The notes under the pieces: generated by a model
The model's input: only the letters and a program-made list of their open reading frames with translations
What the model was told of the DNA's origin: nothing
The model's database searches: none
From: CAWKDC01 sp964383495
GTDB taxonomy: Bacteria; Pseudomonadota; Gammaproteobacteria; JABCZS01
DNA length: 64,000 nt
Assembly: GCA_964383495.1 (NCBI GenBank)
Contig: CAYLHG010000004.1
Coordinates: forward strand, 1 to 64,000
Reading direction: 5' to 3'
Program-made: the position numbers and the translations under genes
Shown: positions 53,258 through 61,872 of the stretch, piece after piece
Position numbering within the stretch: the stretch's first letter is position 1
How the letters are laid out: the number at the start of each line of letters is the position of its first letter

Positions 53258-53737
53258 TCATCCCTGACATGCTGCTGTATTCTTTGAGTCAACCACTGGA
53301 GCCCCATTAACACAACACTCCAATGAAATGGAAGTGTCAGTGCTGCATTTCGCAACAGTCCCTAGAAGAATTTGGCCGCAAAGGTGTGCAAAAGTCTTAA
53401 TGCAAAGCCTTTGGCTTCCGCTGCCTGACTCCTTATGCTTCCCTCCTTGGCCCATGTGCCCAGAAAGAACATCATACCCTGCTGTGTGACAGAAATGCTC
53501 AGCTGTATAATGACTCCCTTTAGTAGTAGCCCCTTTAACAATGCCCAAATCATTACCATGCTCCTTTTTATATTGATTAATATAATCTCCAGCCTTCGTG
53601 TAGCAACTTTGAGTAGCCTTTTGCGCCTCGGTTGCATTATCCTCAAGGCCTTGCTTTTTCCCAGAATAATCATTTACAGTCGAAGCAAATCCAATCATTG
53701 GGATTGTTAAAGATAAGAAAAGGGCGGTTGCTTTCAT
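53258..53737 (-). CDS. Small secreted Cys-rich protein, unknown
   Basis: The ATG at 53737 (MKATALFLSLTIPMIGFA) begins a signal peptide; an in-frame ATG three codons earlier is also possible. The mature part of about 140 residues has about eight Cys (QSCYTKAG, EHFCHTAG, RLCIKTF, HLCGQI, KCSTD, ECCVNGAP, AACQG), giving probable disulfides. No family recognised. It sits on the minus strand between rne and a duplicate of rne's 3' end, so it may have entered with a duplication. Confidence 0.6.
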   Translation of the reverse strand: MKATALFLSLTIPMIGFASTVNDYSGKKQGLEDNATEAQKATQSCYTKAGDYINQYKKEHGNDLGIVKGATTKGSHYTAEHFCHTAGYDVLSGHMGQGGKHKESGSGSQRLCIKTFAHLCGQILLGTVAKCSTDTSISLECCVNGAPVVDSKNTAACQG

Positions 53738-53811
53738 CAGTATCATGTTTTTTCTCCTAAAAAATAAGATGCTGTAAGTCTAGCAGGAGGAATACGAACT
53801 AACATATCCGT

Positions 53812-54008
53812 CTGAAGACGCTGCTCCTCGTAAAAGAAAAGTGCCAAAATTTGACAGTCCATTAATGCAAGAAACCACATTAATGGATGTGACAAAGATG
53901 AATGCACACGATGAAGCTCAAGCGAATGAAGGAACGCCGGACGTACAAGCACAAGGCACACCAAAACGGTTGGCAGCAGCATCCGTGTCGACGCAGTTTA
54001 TGCGATGA
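53812..54008 (+). pseudogene. Duplicated 3' fragment of rne
   Basis: 53822-53960 aligns without gaps with 52893-53031 inside rne. Long stretches are identical, for example ATTAATGGATGTGACAAAGA. In frame it encodes PRKRKVPKFDSPLMQETTL, then continues NEGTPDVQAQGTP to a TGA at 54006-54008. It has no start or leader. It is a remnant of rne's tail. Confidence 0.85.
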
Positions 54009-54015
54009 GCCTGTT

Positions 54016-55230
54016 TTAAAAGCGCATCGTCAAAGCATTGTGTACCGTGCTGAGCTGCTCTCCTGTTGTCCCCTGAGCCCGCTGATCAACATATTGCTTA
54101 AAGCTCTCAAGGTCTGATGTTTTTGCTCGATATAGTCTTTCAACAGCACCCCTCTCACGGATCACTGTGCGCCAATTAGGCGGGAAATGGGATGGGCTGC
54201 CCACGGGGGAGCGATTGCAGATTTGAATCCCAAAGTCAAAACCCAGCCCGGTAGCAGTCGAACTTGCAGGGAAATAATAGGAAATGCCTGAGCCAAGAGT
54301 GTATAAAGAAAGAGAGCGCGTATTAGGCTGTTGTCCTTGTGCTAAAAAATGGGCAGACACTCGACCGAATGTTTGAGCGTCGACAACCGACACCAGGCGT
54401 TCCACATAACCAATAACTTGACGCCAAAAGAACAATACCTGGCGGCTATGGCTATGCCACGAGTTTTGATTGCTCATTCTAAGTGCCTTAGCTAAGTAAT
54501 TCAGATTAAAGTGATGGCCCTGTGTGACGTCATTAGGCAGAAGGTGTCTCCTCAGCCGCGCTACAGCTTTTTGGGTTGCTTTATTTGGCCTTCCTGTTGC
54601 AATGAGCGTTTGGTCGTTTGCGATTGCAGTGACTATCGCAGTCATCAGTATGTGAAATGTAGCACCGCTTGGTGGGTAGTCAAAGCCACTGGGGAATTTT
54701 TCTTGAATTTGTTTCTGAGCGCGCTGCACGCCTGTTTCAATGACATTTCCATGCTCATCTTTATAGGCAATCTTGTGAAAATAGGCGGCCATATCGTTAT
54801 AAAGCTCTTTATCTCCAGTGCCCAAAGCGGCTTGAAAAGGGGAGCCTATGATTTTCCTGTGGACAGCCCAAGTACGAATCTGCCCTGTTGCTACATCAGC
54901 GCATTCTTGTATACCTGATGCTGGTTCAATTCCTTCTGTTTTAATAAACAGTATTCTAGGATTGGCAGCATACATGGCTTTTGCTTTGCTAACATTCTCT
55001 GCGGTTGGGTATAAGACATACTCCATGAGTTGCTTAGCGGCGCGTTTATCTAGCTCCGATTGGAGGTAAATATAATAAAGGCATCTGTTATTAGTCTGTG
55101 CGAGTCCCCACACCAAAGAGGTTTCGGCATACTTCGCAATATGTCCAATTAGCTCAAGAGGAAGCTCACGCACCTCTTGAGTGGAAGAGGTGGTTACTGT
55201 GGTTAACTCCGTTGATTCTTCGTTTAGCAT
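54016..55230 (-). CDS. F-box-like protein, candidate effector
   Basis: I chose the ATG at 55230 (MLNEESTELTT), with TGAGGT five bases upstream; the frame opens at 55275. Residues about 20-60 (VRELPLELIGHIAKYAETS, followed by LVWGLAQTNN) fit the F-box pattern LPxELxxxI-x-x-Y-n-L-x-x-LxxTN, a eukaryotic motif that binds Skp1 in SCF ubiquitin ligases. The rest (about 60-404) is helical with no known repeats, possibly a target-binding domain. Without signal peptide, it fits a translocated effector. Such F-box proteins (e.g. Legionella AnkB) are known in intracellular bacteria. F-box similarity is short and by eye. Confidence 0.6.
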   Translation of the reverse strand: MLNEESTELTTVTTSSTQEVRELPLELIGHIAKYAETSLVWGLAQTNNRCLYYIYLQSELDKRAAKQLMEYVLYPTAENVSKAKAMYAANPRILFIKTEGIEPASGIQECADVATGQIRTWAVHRKIIGSPFQAALGTGDKELYNDMAAYFHKIAYKDEHGNVIETGVQRAQKQIQEKFPSGFDYPPSGATFHILMTAIVTAIANDQTLIATGRPNKATQKAVARLRRHLLPNDVTQGHHFNLNYLAKALRMSNQNSWHSHSRQVLFFWRQVIGYVERLVSVVDAQTFGRVSAHFLAQGQQPNTRSLSLYTLGSGISYYFPASSTATGLGFDFGIQICNRSPVGSPSHFPPNWRTVIRERGAVERLYRAKTSDLESFKQYVDQRAQGTTGEQLSTVHNALTMRF

Positions 55231-55395
55231 GAAATACCTCAGTAAAGATTGGGAATCTAGCTCGTACTCTACCATGTTCCCAACCTACAGTACAACTGAG
55301 ATTTCGCTATCAAGCTGACCGGAACTCCTTATAAGTCAATGGATTGAATGTCAACGTGGACATTGTTGCGCAAATCAGATGAAGAGTGACAAAAA

Positions 55396-56286
55396 CTATG
55401 TAAGCCGATACCCGATCACATAAACCGGTTTCGTCAGGCCTAACCGTTGGCATTTTACCCAATCTTTTGTTGTCATTAAAATAGGCCCATTAATATTTTT
55501 AAAATCATTTGCTGTGAATAAATAATGATCAGGGAAAATGCGTGATGTATAGGTTATTTGGCATTTATCTAGATACACAAGCAAACGTCCTGGTTGTGCG
55601 ATACCAACTACTACGTTGACATGCTTCGGCAACGCAGAACAAGCTATTTCGTTTCCTTCAGGATCAGTACAATAAAATATTCGTTTTGTATCGTCCATCA
55701 ACAATACTTGATCATATGCAGATAAGCGATTGAGTGGTTCACGAAAGGGGCCTGCAGGCAATAAATGCGTTGAGCCCTTCCAATCTGCGGGATGAACAAC
55801 AAGAGTACGAGAAGGCTTTAAACGATAATGTTGCAAACCATCATCACTCAATACGACTTCGCACCCTGCATTCACTAAAAAATTAATGCCTCGCACACGA
55901 TCAGGATCGCACACAACTACTGCACCCGTCATGTGTTTTATTAATAATGGTTCATCTCCTACTTGCGCAGGATCGCTGTCTTCTTCTACTTCAATAGGAT
56001 AATGTGTAGATATTCCCCCGTATCCACGAGAAATAATACCCACTTTTTTATTTTTTGCTTTCCATTCTTCTGCGAAGGCAATCACAGCGGGAGTTTTTCC
56101 TGTGCCTCCGGCTAGAATATTGCCTACTACAATCACAGGAATATCGAATTCTGTTCGCTGTAGAATATTTTTTTCATATAAAATGCGGCGTAGTTTAATA
56201 ACAAGGCCATACATCCAAGATAATGGTATCAAAAATATCAACCAAGCAGCGTTTTCTAGCCAGGCTTTTTCGAATATTTTTTTCAT
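55396..56286 (-). CDS. lpxK: Tetraacyldisaccharide 4'-kinase LpxK
   Basis: 296 residues. It phosphorylates the lipid A precursor at the 4' position. Seen: N-terminal membrane-anchor helix (AAWLIFLIPLSWMYGLVIKLRR), Walker A VVGNILAGGTGKTP (52-65), VGDEPLLI, and the ending KTTKDWVKC-type motif (MTTKDWVKC) conserved in LpxK. It is slightly shorter than E. coli LpxK (328). msbA lies 118 bases upstream on the same strand, as in the msbA-lpxK operon. Confidence 0.94.
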   Translation of the reverse strand: MKKIFEKAWLENAAWLIFLIPLSWMYGLVIKLRRILYEKNILQRTEFDIPVIVVGNILAGGTGKTPAVIAFAEEWKAKNKKVGIISRGYGGISTHYPIEVEEDSDPAQVGDEPLLIKHMTGAVVVCDPDRVRGINFLVNAGCEVVLSDDGLQHYRLKPSRTLVVHPADWKGSTHLLPAGPFREPLNRLSAYDQVLLMDDTKRIFYCTDPEGNEIACSALPKHVNVVVGIAQPGRLLVYLDKCQITYTSRIFPDHYLFTANDFKNINGPILMTTKDWVKCQRLGLTKPVYVIGYRLT

Positions 56287-56404
56287 ATTTAACGATAACC
56301 TCTACATTCAGATCTTAAAAACTCTGTCGCACGTAAGCGCGCCATTTCGGGCGCACGGGCGGAAAATTTTCTGTCCCTACAAGGAATGATGCAACGACAA
56401 CTCT

Positions 56405-58171
56405 TTAAAAAAGAGGGCTGTTGTAATCGGTCGAAACACGGTAAAGTTGTTTATATAATCCATCAGAGGCTAATAATGTTGCGTGCCTCCCCTCTTCAAC
56501 AACCCGTCCATGATCCATGACAATGATTTTGTCTGCATTTTCAATCGTAGATAAACGGTGCGCAATAATAATGCTTGTTCTATTTTTTAACAGCACATCT
56601 AATGCTTCTTGAATTTTTCGTTCAGAAACAGAATCCAATGCGGAAGTTGCTTCATCCAAAATTAAAATCGGCGCGTTTTTGTAAATCGCACGCGCAATCG
56701 CTAAACGTTGACGTTGCCCGCCTGACAACAACACACCATCATCCCCTATTATTGTATCTAATTTATCAGGAAAAGCCTCCGAAAATTCTGTCACATACGC
56801 TGCATCCGCTGCTGCTTTCAAACGCTTCTCGTCTACTTCAAAGTTGCCATACGCAATATTATGTGCAATCGTATCATTAAAGAGCGTCACGTTTTGAGAA
56901 ACAATCGCAAATTGATTGCGCAAAGATTGCAAATCAAAATCACGTACGTCAACACCATCAATTGTAATCCTTCCTGAATAATGATCGTACAAACGTGGAA
57001 GTAAATTCACCAGCGTGGTTTTTCCGCTACCAGATTTCCCAACAATAGCAACTCGCATATTGGGCTCTACCGTTAAATTAATACCGCGCAAAACTTCTTT
57101 GTGCTCAGGATGATATCTGAAGGAAACATTATTGATATCTATCCGGCCTTGCACTCGATCAGTCGTCTTTGTGCCAATATTCTGTTCTGCAGGCACATCA
57201 AGCGCAGCAAATATACTTTGTGCACCCGCAATCCCACGCTGTATTTTACTATTCACAGAAGTTAATTCTTTAATAGGTTTCAATAAACCGAGCATTGCTG
57301 TTACAAAACTTGCAAACCCGCCTGCCGATAATGCAACCATGCCTTCTGTTTGCGTGGCAATAAACAACGTAAATGCAAGCGCGCAACCTCCAACGGTTTG
57401 AATCAAAGGAACACTGATGGATTTTGTCAATTCTAAACGCATTTCTAATTTTCTATTTTTTTCTAGCGCTTCTTGAAACTGGTGTCTTTCATAATGTTGC
57501 CCGCCAAAAATCTTTACCTCACGGTAACCTGTAATATTTTCTTCCGCAACATGCGTCATATGCGCCATGGTGTGTTGAATTTGATGACTATATTTTCTAA
57601 AACGATAACTTGCTACCGAAAATAATAAATATATTAATGGCGCTGCTACAAAAAACCACGCTGTTAATTTCCAATTAATAGTGACCATGACACCTAATAA
57701 AAATAATGCTAAAAATCCATTCCTCACTGAATCTAAGATGGCATCTGTCACTGCTTTCGCAATTTGCTCTACGTTAAATGTTAATTTTGATAATAACTCC
57801 CCGGCAGAGTAATGGTCATAAAATGCCGCGGGCAATTGCAAATAATGATCAAACAATTCCTGACGAACGGCCATAACAATTTTTCGTGAAAGCCAGCTCA
57901 AACTATAGTCTGACGCAAAGCTCATCATTCCTCGTACAAAAAAAACAAGTGGAAGCACAATTGGAATTAATGAAATAAAAGCCGGATCACGATGCACAAA
58001 CCCTTCGTCCACCAGCGGTTGCAATAATTTAATCATGCCCGCATCTACTGCAGAATATAAAGCGGAACTGACTGCAGCAATGATAAAAATATACCAATAA
58101 CGCTTTACATAAGTCAGCAAACGACGGTAAGTTTTCCAATCAGATTTTTTTTTACTCAAAGTGACCCTCAT
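56405..58171 (-). CDS. msbA: Lipid A/phospholipid flippase MsbA
   Basis: A homodimeric ABC exporter, one six-helix membrane domain plus one ATPase. From the ATG at 58171 (MRVTLSKKKSDWKTYRRL) it is 588 residues, the E. coli length; the frame opens 75 bases earlier and would overlap the thiolase. ATPase marks: Walker A VGKSGSGKTTLVNLLPRLYD, signature LLSGGQRQRLAIARAI, Walker B ILILDEATSALD. It flips lipid A core across the inner membrane. With lpxK downstream it forms a lipid A export block. Confidence 0.95.
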   Translation of the reverse strand: MRVTLSKKKSDWKTYRRLLTYVKRYWYIFIIAAVSSALYSAVDAGMIKLLQPLVDEGFVHRDPAFISLIPIVLPLVFFVRGMMSFASDYSLSWLSRKIVMAVRQELFDHYLQLPAAFYDHYSAGELLSKLTFNVEQIAKAVTDAILDSVRNGFLALFLLGVMVTINWKLTAWFFVAAPLIYLLFSVASYRFRKYSHQIQHTMAHMTHVAEENITGYREVKIFGGQHYERHQFQEALEKNRKLEMRLELTKSISVPLIQTVGGCALAFTLFIATQTEGMVALSAGGFASFVTAMLGLLKPIKELTSVNSKIQRGIAGAQSIFAALDVPAEQNIGTKTTDRVQGRIDINNVSFRYHPEHKEVLRGINLTVEPNMRVAIVGKSGSGKTTLVNLLPRLYDHYSGRITIDGVDVRDFDLQSLRNQFAIVSQNVTLFNDTIAHNIAYGNFEVDEKRLKAAADAAYVTEFSEAFPDKLDTIIGDDGVLLSGGQRQRLAIARAIYKNAPILILDEATSALDSVSERKIQEALDVLLKNRTSIIIAHRLSTIENADKIIVMDHGRVVEEGRHATLLASDGLYKQLYRVSTDYNSPLF

Positions 58172-58232
58172 GTATCTTAATCTTGTGCTGAAAACCCTCA
58201 CAGTCTTTGCCGAAGGCCCTACAAGGAGACGA

Positions 58233-59423
58233 CTACACTGCTTCAAATATAGCAGCTGCCCCCATCCCTGTACCTATGCACATGGTCACCATACCATATT
58301 TTAAGTGTTTTCGCCGCATCCCATGCAACAGCGTGGCTGTTCGGATAGCGCCAGTCGCCCCTAAGGGGTGCCCCAATGCAATAGCGCCACCCAATGGATT
58401 AACAATCGCAGGGTCAAGCTTTAATTCATCTATTACCGCCAAAGACTGTGCAGCAAACGCTTCATTTAACTCAATCCATTGAATATCCTCTAATTTTAAA
58501 CCAGTTTGCTTCAACACCTCAGGAATAGCTGCTGTAGGCCCAATGCCCATATATTCCGGGTCGACTCCTCGTACGGCGTAACCACGTAACACACCCAATG
58601 GCTTTAAGTCGTGCTCTTTTAGGAAAGATTCACTGACCAACATGATTGCTGCGGCGCCATCGCTCATTTGCGAGCTATTCCCCGCTGTCACCGTCCCGCC
58701 TTGCATGAATACAGGCTTTAATTTTGCTAAACGTTCTAGTGAGGTATCTTTACGAGCCCCTTCGTCCTGAGATACCTGTTGGCTGATCATATCAATGCAT
58801 TGACTTTCCAGATTCGCGGTGCGCGATTCCACCCAAATAGGTGAAATTTCATCATTAAATTCACCCGATTCAATAGCTGCAATAGCGCGTTGATGGCTTT
58901 GCAACGCAAATGCATCTTGGCGTTCTCGAGAAATATTCCATTTCTCCGCCACACGCTCTGCAGTTAAACCCATACCATAAGCAATGGATACATGTTCTCC
59001 TAAGAAAACATGAGGATTATGTTTTAGTTGAGAGCCTCCTAATGGCACGTAAGTCATGCTTTCCACACCACCTGCAACAACACAATGTGCATGTCCTACT
59101 TGAATGCGTGAAGCTGCAATGATCACTGCTTCTAAACCAGAAGCACAAAAACGATTCACTGTCACGCCAGGCACAGTTTCCGGTAGCCCAGCCAATAAAG
59201 TAGCAATACGCGCTACATTCATGCCTTGTTCTGCCTCGGGCATTGCACAGCCAATCACAACATCAGCAATATGTTTTGGATTAATGTGAGGCGCTAATTT
59301 TATTAATGATTTTATGGCATGAACCAATAAATCATCAGGGCGCGTGTGTTTAAAAACACCCTTATGTGCCTTGCCAACAGGGGTACGCGTAGCAGCAACA
59401 ATAAATGCATCAGAATGTGGCAT
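58233..59423 (-). CDS. Thiolase (acetyl-CoA C-acyltransferase)
   Basis: 396 residues, type-I thiolase. Active-site Cys in NRFCASGLEAV (about 89), His in GHPLGATGA (about 350) and the second Cys in CIGTGMGAA near the C-terminus. It cleaves 3-ketoacyl-CoA to acetyl-CoA or makes acetoacetyl-CoA. It is the last gene of the beta-oxidation operon, 22 bases after the dehydrogenase-hydratase gene. Several thiolase types share these motifs, so the exact chain length is open. Confidence 0.93.
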   Translation of the reverse strand: MPHSDAFIVAATRTPVGKAHKGVFKHTRPDDLLVHAIKSLIKLAPHINPKHIADVVIGCAMPEAEQGMNVARIATLLAGLPETVPGVTVNRFCASGLEAVIIAASRIQVGHAHCVVAGGVESMTYVPLGGSQLKHNPHVFLGEHVSIAYGMGLTAERVAEKWNISRERQDAFALQSHQRAIAAIESGEFNDEISPIWVESRTANLESQCIDMISQQVSQDEGARKDTSLERLAKLKPVFMQGGTVTAGNSSQMSDGAAAIMLVSESFLKEHDLKPLGVLRGYAVRGVDPEYMGIGPTAAIPEVLKQTGLKLEDIQWIELNEAFAAQSLAVIDELKLDPAIVNPLGGAIALGHPLGATGAIRTATLLHGMRRKHLKYGMVTMCIGTGMGAAAIFEAV

Positions 59424-59445
59424 GGAAAATCTCCTGTCAACGTCA

Positions 59446-61872
59446 CTAATTTCTCAACGGCTTACCTGTCTCTAACATGTGCTCAATGCGCGCCTGTGTT
59501 TCAGGTGTTTTTGCCAATTCAATAAACCCTTCACGCTCTAAGCGAAGCATCCATTGCTCATCCACTTCATTTAACGCATCAATCATGCCGCCGCACATCA
59601 CTTTTGCAACATGATGTGCAACCGTATAATCATGCGCAGAAATAAATTTTCCTTCCACTAAATTAACTAATTGTGTTTCAAGTTGTGCCCAACCTGTTTC
59701 ACCCGCAACACAAATGCGCGAAGGCCGTGGAGGGCAATACCCTGATAATGCTAAAGCTTGCGCTTGTTTTGCCGCCACATACAACAGCTCATCAGGATTC
59801 ATGATGATGGGATCGGATGGCAATAAATATCCCATTTTTTTAGCATGAAATGCATTGTCACTCGTTTTCGCGGTGCCAACTTGTTCACATAATGTTTTTA
59901 AAGCGCGCATAGGATCATCTGGCGATGCAACGCTTGCGCGCAATGCTAATTCTTTACATCCTCCTCCGCCTGGCAATAACCCAACGCCTGCCTCAACCAG
60001 CCCCATATAAGTTTCTTGATGAGCAACACGTAAATCACAATGCATGGCCAATTCACAACCACCGCCTAGCACATATCCATGTAATGCGCCCACAACAGGA
60101 ATGTGAGAGTAACGTAGTCTTAAACACATATCTTGAAAATGACGCAATGTTTCTTCAATCTGATCAAATCGATTGGCTTGCATTGCATCTAAAAATTCTT
60201 GAATATCCGCCCCGACAGAAAAATTTGTTCCTGTTCTTTGCCAAATAACCAAAGCAGAAGCTTTTTCTTCAGCAATGTTAATTGCCTCAACAATGCCCGC
60301 CAATACACCTCGGCTGATGGATGCCATTTTTGACTTAAAACTTAACACAAACACACCATCTGTATAATGCCACAACTCAACGAAATCATCTGAATATACA
60401 ATATCAGCTTCATCTAATTGAGCATGGTGGAGACGAATAAAATCTTGCCTTTTATAGACAGGCAAATCAGATGGTGCTTGGTATGACAGTGTTTGCGCTG
60501 AAAAAGACAAATCATTTTTATAAAATTGACCATCTTCAAGAGTAGAAATCCATGATGGCAATATACCAACACCTGGAACATTCAGCGAGGAAGTATCGTC
60601 TATGATTTTTTTTGAAACAAAATCTACACCAATATTTTGCCACAATTCAAAAGGACCTTTTTCCCACGCAAAGCCCCATCTCATGGCAGAATCAATATCT
60701 CTAGCATTATGCGCAATGTCTTTCAAATGATGTGCAGCATACTGCCATAAATCTCTATGACACGCCCACAAAAATTGAGCTTCAGGATGTTTGCTAGAAA
60801 ATAATTTTTTAAATGCTTCTGCTTTATTTTTATTTCTTAATGTGTCAGCAACTTCACGGTTAGGCTGCCCTGTCGTTTTTTTATAAGTACCGTCTTTTGC
60901 ATCGTAAACAAAAATCTCTCCACGCTCTTTTTTGTAAATTCCAGCACCTGACTTTTCCCCTAACGCACCCTTATCAATTAATTTTTTCATCCACGCTGGG
61001 ATGGTGAATAAATCATGCCAAGGATCATCCTTCAAATCACGCGCCATTGTCGCCACAACATGCGAAAAAGTATCTAACCCCACCACATCTAATGTTCTAA
61101 ACGTTGCACTTTTAGGATGTCCAATGAGTGTCCCTGTTAAAGCATCAGCTACATCAAAACGTAAATCAAAAGCCTCTGCATGATGCAAAGTTGATAGCAA
61201 TGAAAACACGCCCATGCGATTACCAATAAAATTAGGCGTATCAAATGCTCTTAATACATTTTTCCCAATATAAGTTGTGAAAAAAGCTTCTAATTCGTCT
61301 ACTAATTTTGGATCAGTATGAGTGGATGGAATCATTTCCACCAAAGACAAATAACGTGGAGGATTAAAGAAATGAATACCCAAAAAACGATTTCGCAATT
61401 GCTTTGGCAAGGATTTTGACAAAGCCTCAATACTTAACCCTGAAGTGTTGGTGGCTAATATTGCTTCATCAGAAATGAAAGGAGATATTTTGTGAAATAA
61501 TTCTTTCTTCCAATCCATTCGCTCTGAAATAGCTTCAATAATCAAACCACAATGTTTTAATTTTTCCAAATCAGTTTCATAATTGGCAGGAATAATATAT
61601 TTTGACCACTCAGGCAAAACCAACGCAGGAGGCTTTGTATTTAACAATCCCTTTATCGCATCTTCTGCCAGCATATTTTTATTGTCACCTGCAGGCAAAT
61701 CAAATAAAAATACAGAATACCCAGAGTTTGCAAATACTGCAGCGATCTTAGCGCCCATCACACCAGCACCCAGTATTGATACAGTTCCTACGTTCCAAGA
61801 TTTTTCTTGCTTAGTTTTGAAGCATGACAATGCCTGAGTGCCTAGTGATAATCGCGACATCCATTTGCTCAT
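59446..61872 (-). CDS. 3-hydroxyacyl-CoA dehydrogenase/enoyl-CoA hydratase, FadN-like order
   Basis: 808 residues with the dehydrogenase first and the hydratase last. NAD-binding SILGAGVMGAKIAAVFANSG (32-51), dehydrogenase signature HFFNPPRYLSLVEM, then an enoyl-CoA hydratase domain about 490-700 (SVGADIQEFL, HGYVLGGGCELAMHCDLRVA, VEAGVGLLPGGGG). This order is that of FadN of Bacillus and many proteobacterial homologues, unlike FadB/FadJ. Its ATG overlaps the TGA of the upstream gene (ATGA, 61869-61872), so the two are translationally coupled. Confidence 0.9.
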   Translation of the reverse strand: MSKWMSRLSLGTQALSCFKTKQEKSWNVGTVSILGAGVMGAKIAAVFANSGYSVFLFDLPAGDNKNMLAEDAIKGLLNTKPPALVLPEWSKYIIPANYETDLEKLKHCGLIIEAISERMDWKKELFHKISPFISDEAILATNTSGLSIEALSKSLPKQLRNRFLGIHFFNPPRYLSLVEMIPSTHTDPKLVDELEAFFTTYIGKNVLRAFDTPNFIGNRMGVFSLLSTLHHAEAFDLRFDVADALTGTLIGHPKSATFRTLDVVGLDTFSHVVATMARDLKDDPWHDLFTIPAWMKKLIDKGALGEKSGAGIYKKERGEIFVYDAKDGTYKKTTGQPNREVADTLRNKNKAEAFKKLFSSKHPEAQFLWACHRDLWQYAAHHLKDIAHNARDIDSAMRWGFAWEKGPFELWQNIGVDFVSKKIIDDTSSLNVPGVGILPSWISTLEDGQFYKNDLSFSAQTLSYQAPSDLPVYKRQDFIRLHHAQLDEADIVYSDDFVELWHYTDGVFVLSFKSKMASISRGVLAGIVEAINIAEEKASALVIWQRTGTNFSVGADIQEFLDAMQANRFDQIEETLRHFQDMCLRLRYSHIPVVGALHGYVLGGGCELAMHCDLRVAHQETYMGLVEAGVGLLPGGGGCKELALRASVASPDDPMRALKTLCEQVGTAKTSDNAFHAKKMGYLLPSDPIIMNPDELLYVAAKQAQALALSGYCPPRPSRICVAGETGWAQLETQLVNLVEGKFISAHDYTVAHHVAKVMCGGMIDALNEVDEQWMLRLEREGFIELAKTPETQARIEHMLETGKPLRN

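Noticed and set aside
53902..54117. Short plus-strand frame beside the rne fragment
   Set aside because: It is an out-of-frame reading of the duplicated rne tail continuing into antisense of the F-box-like gene.
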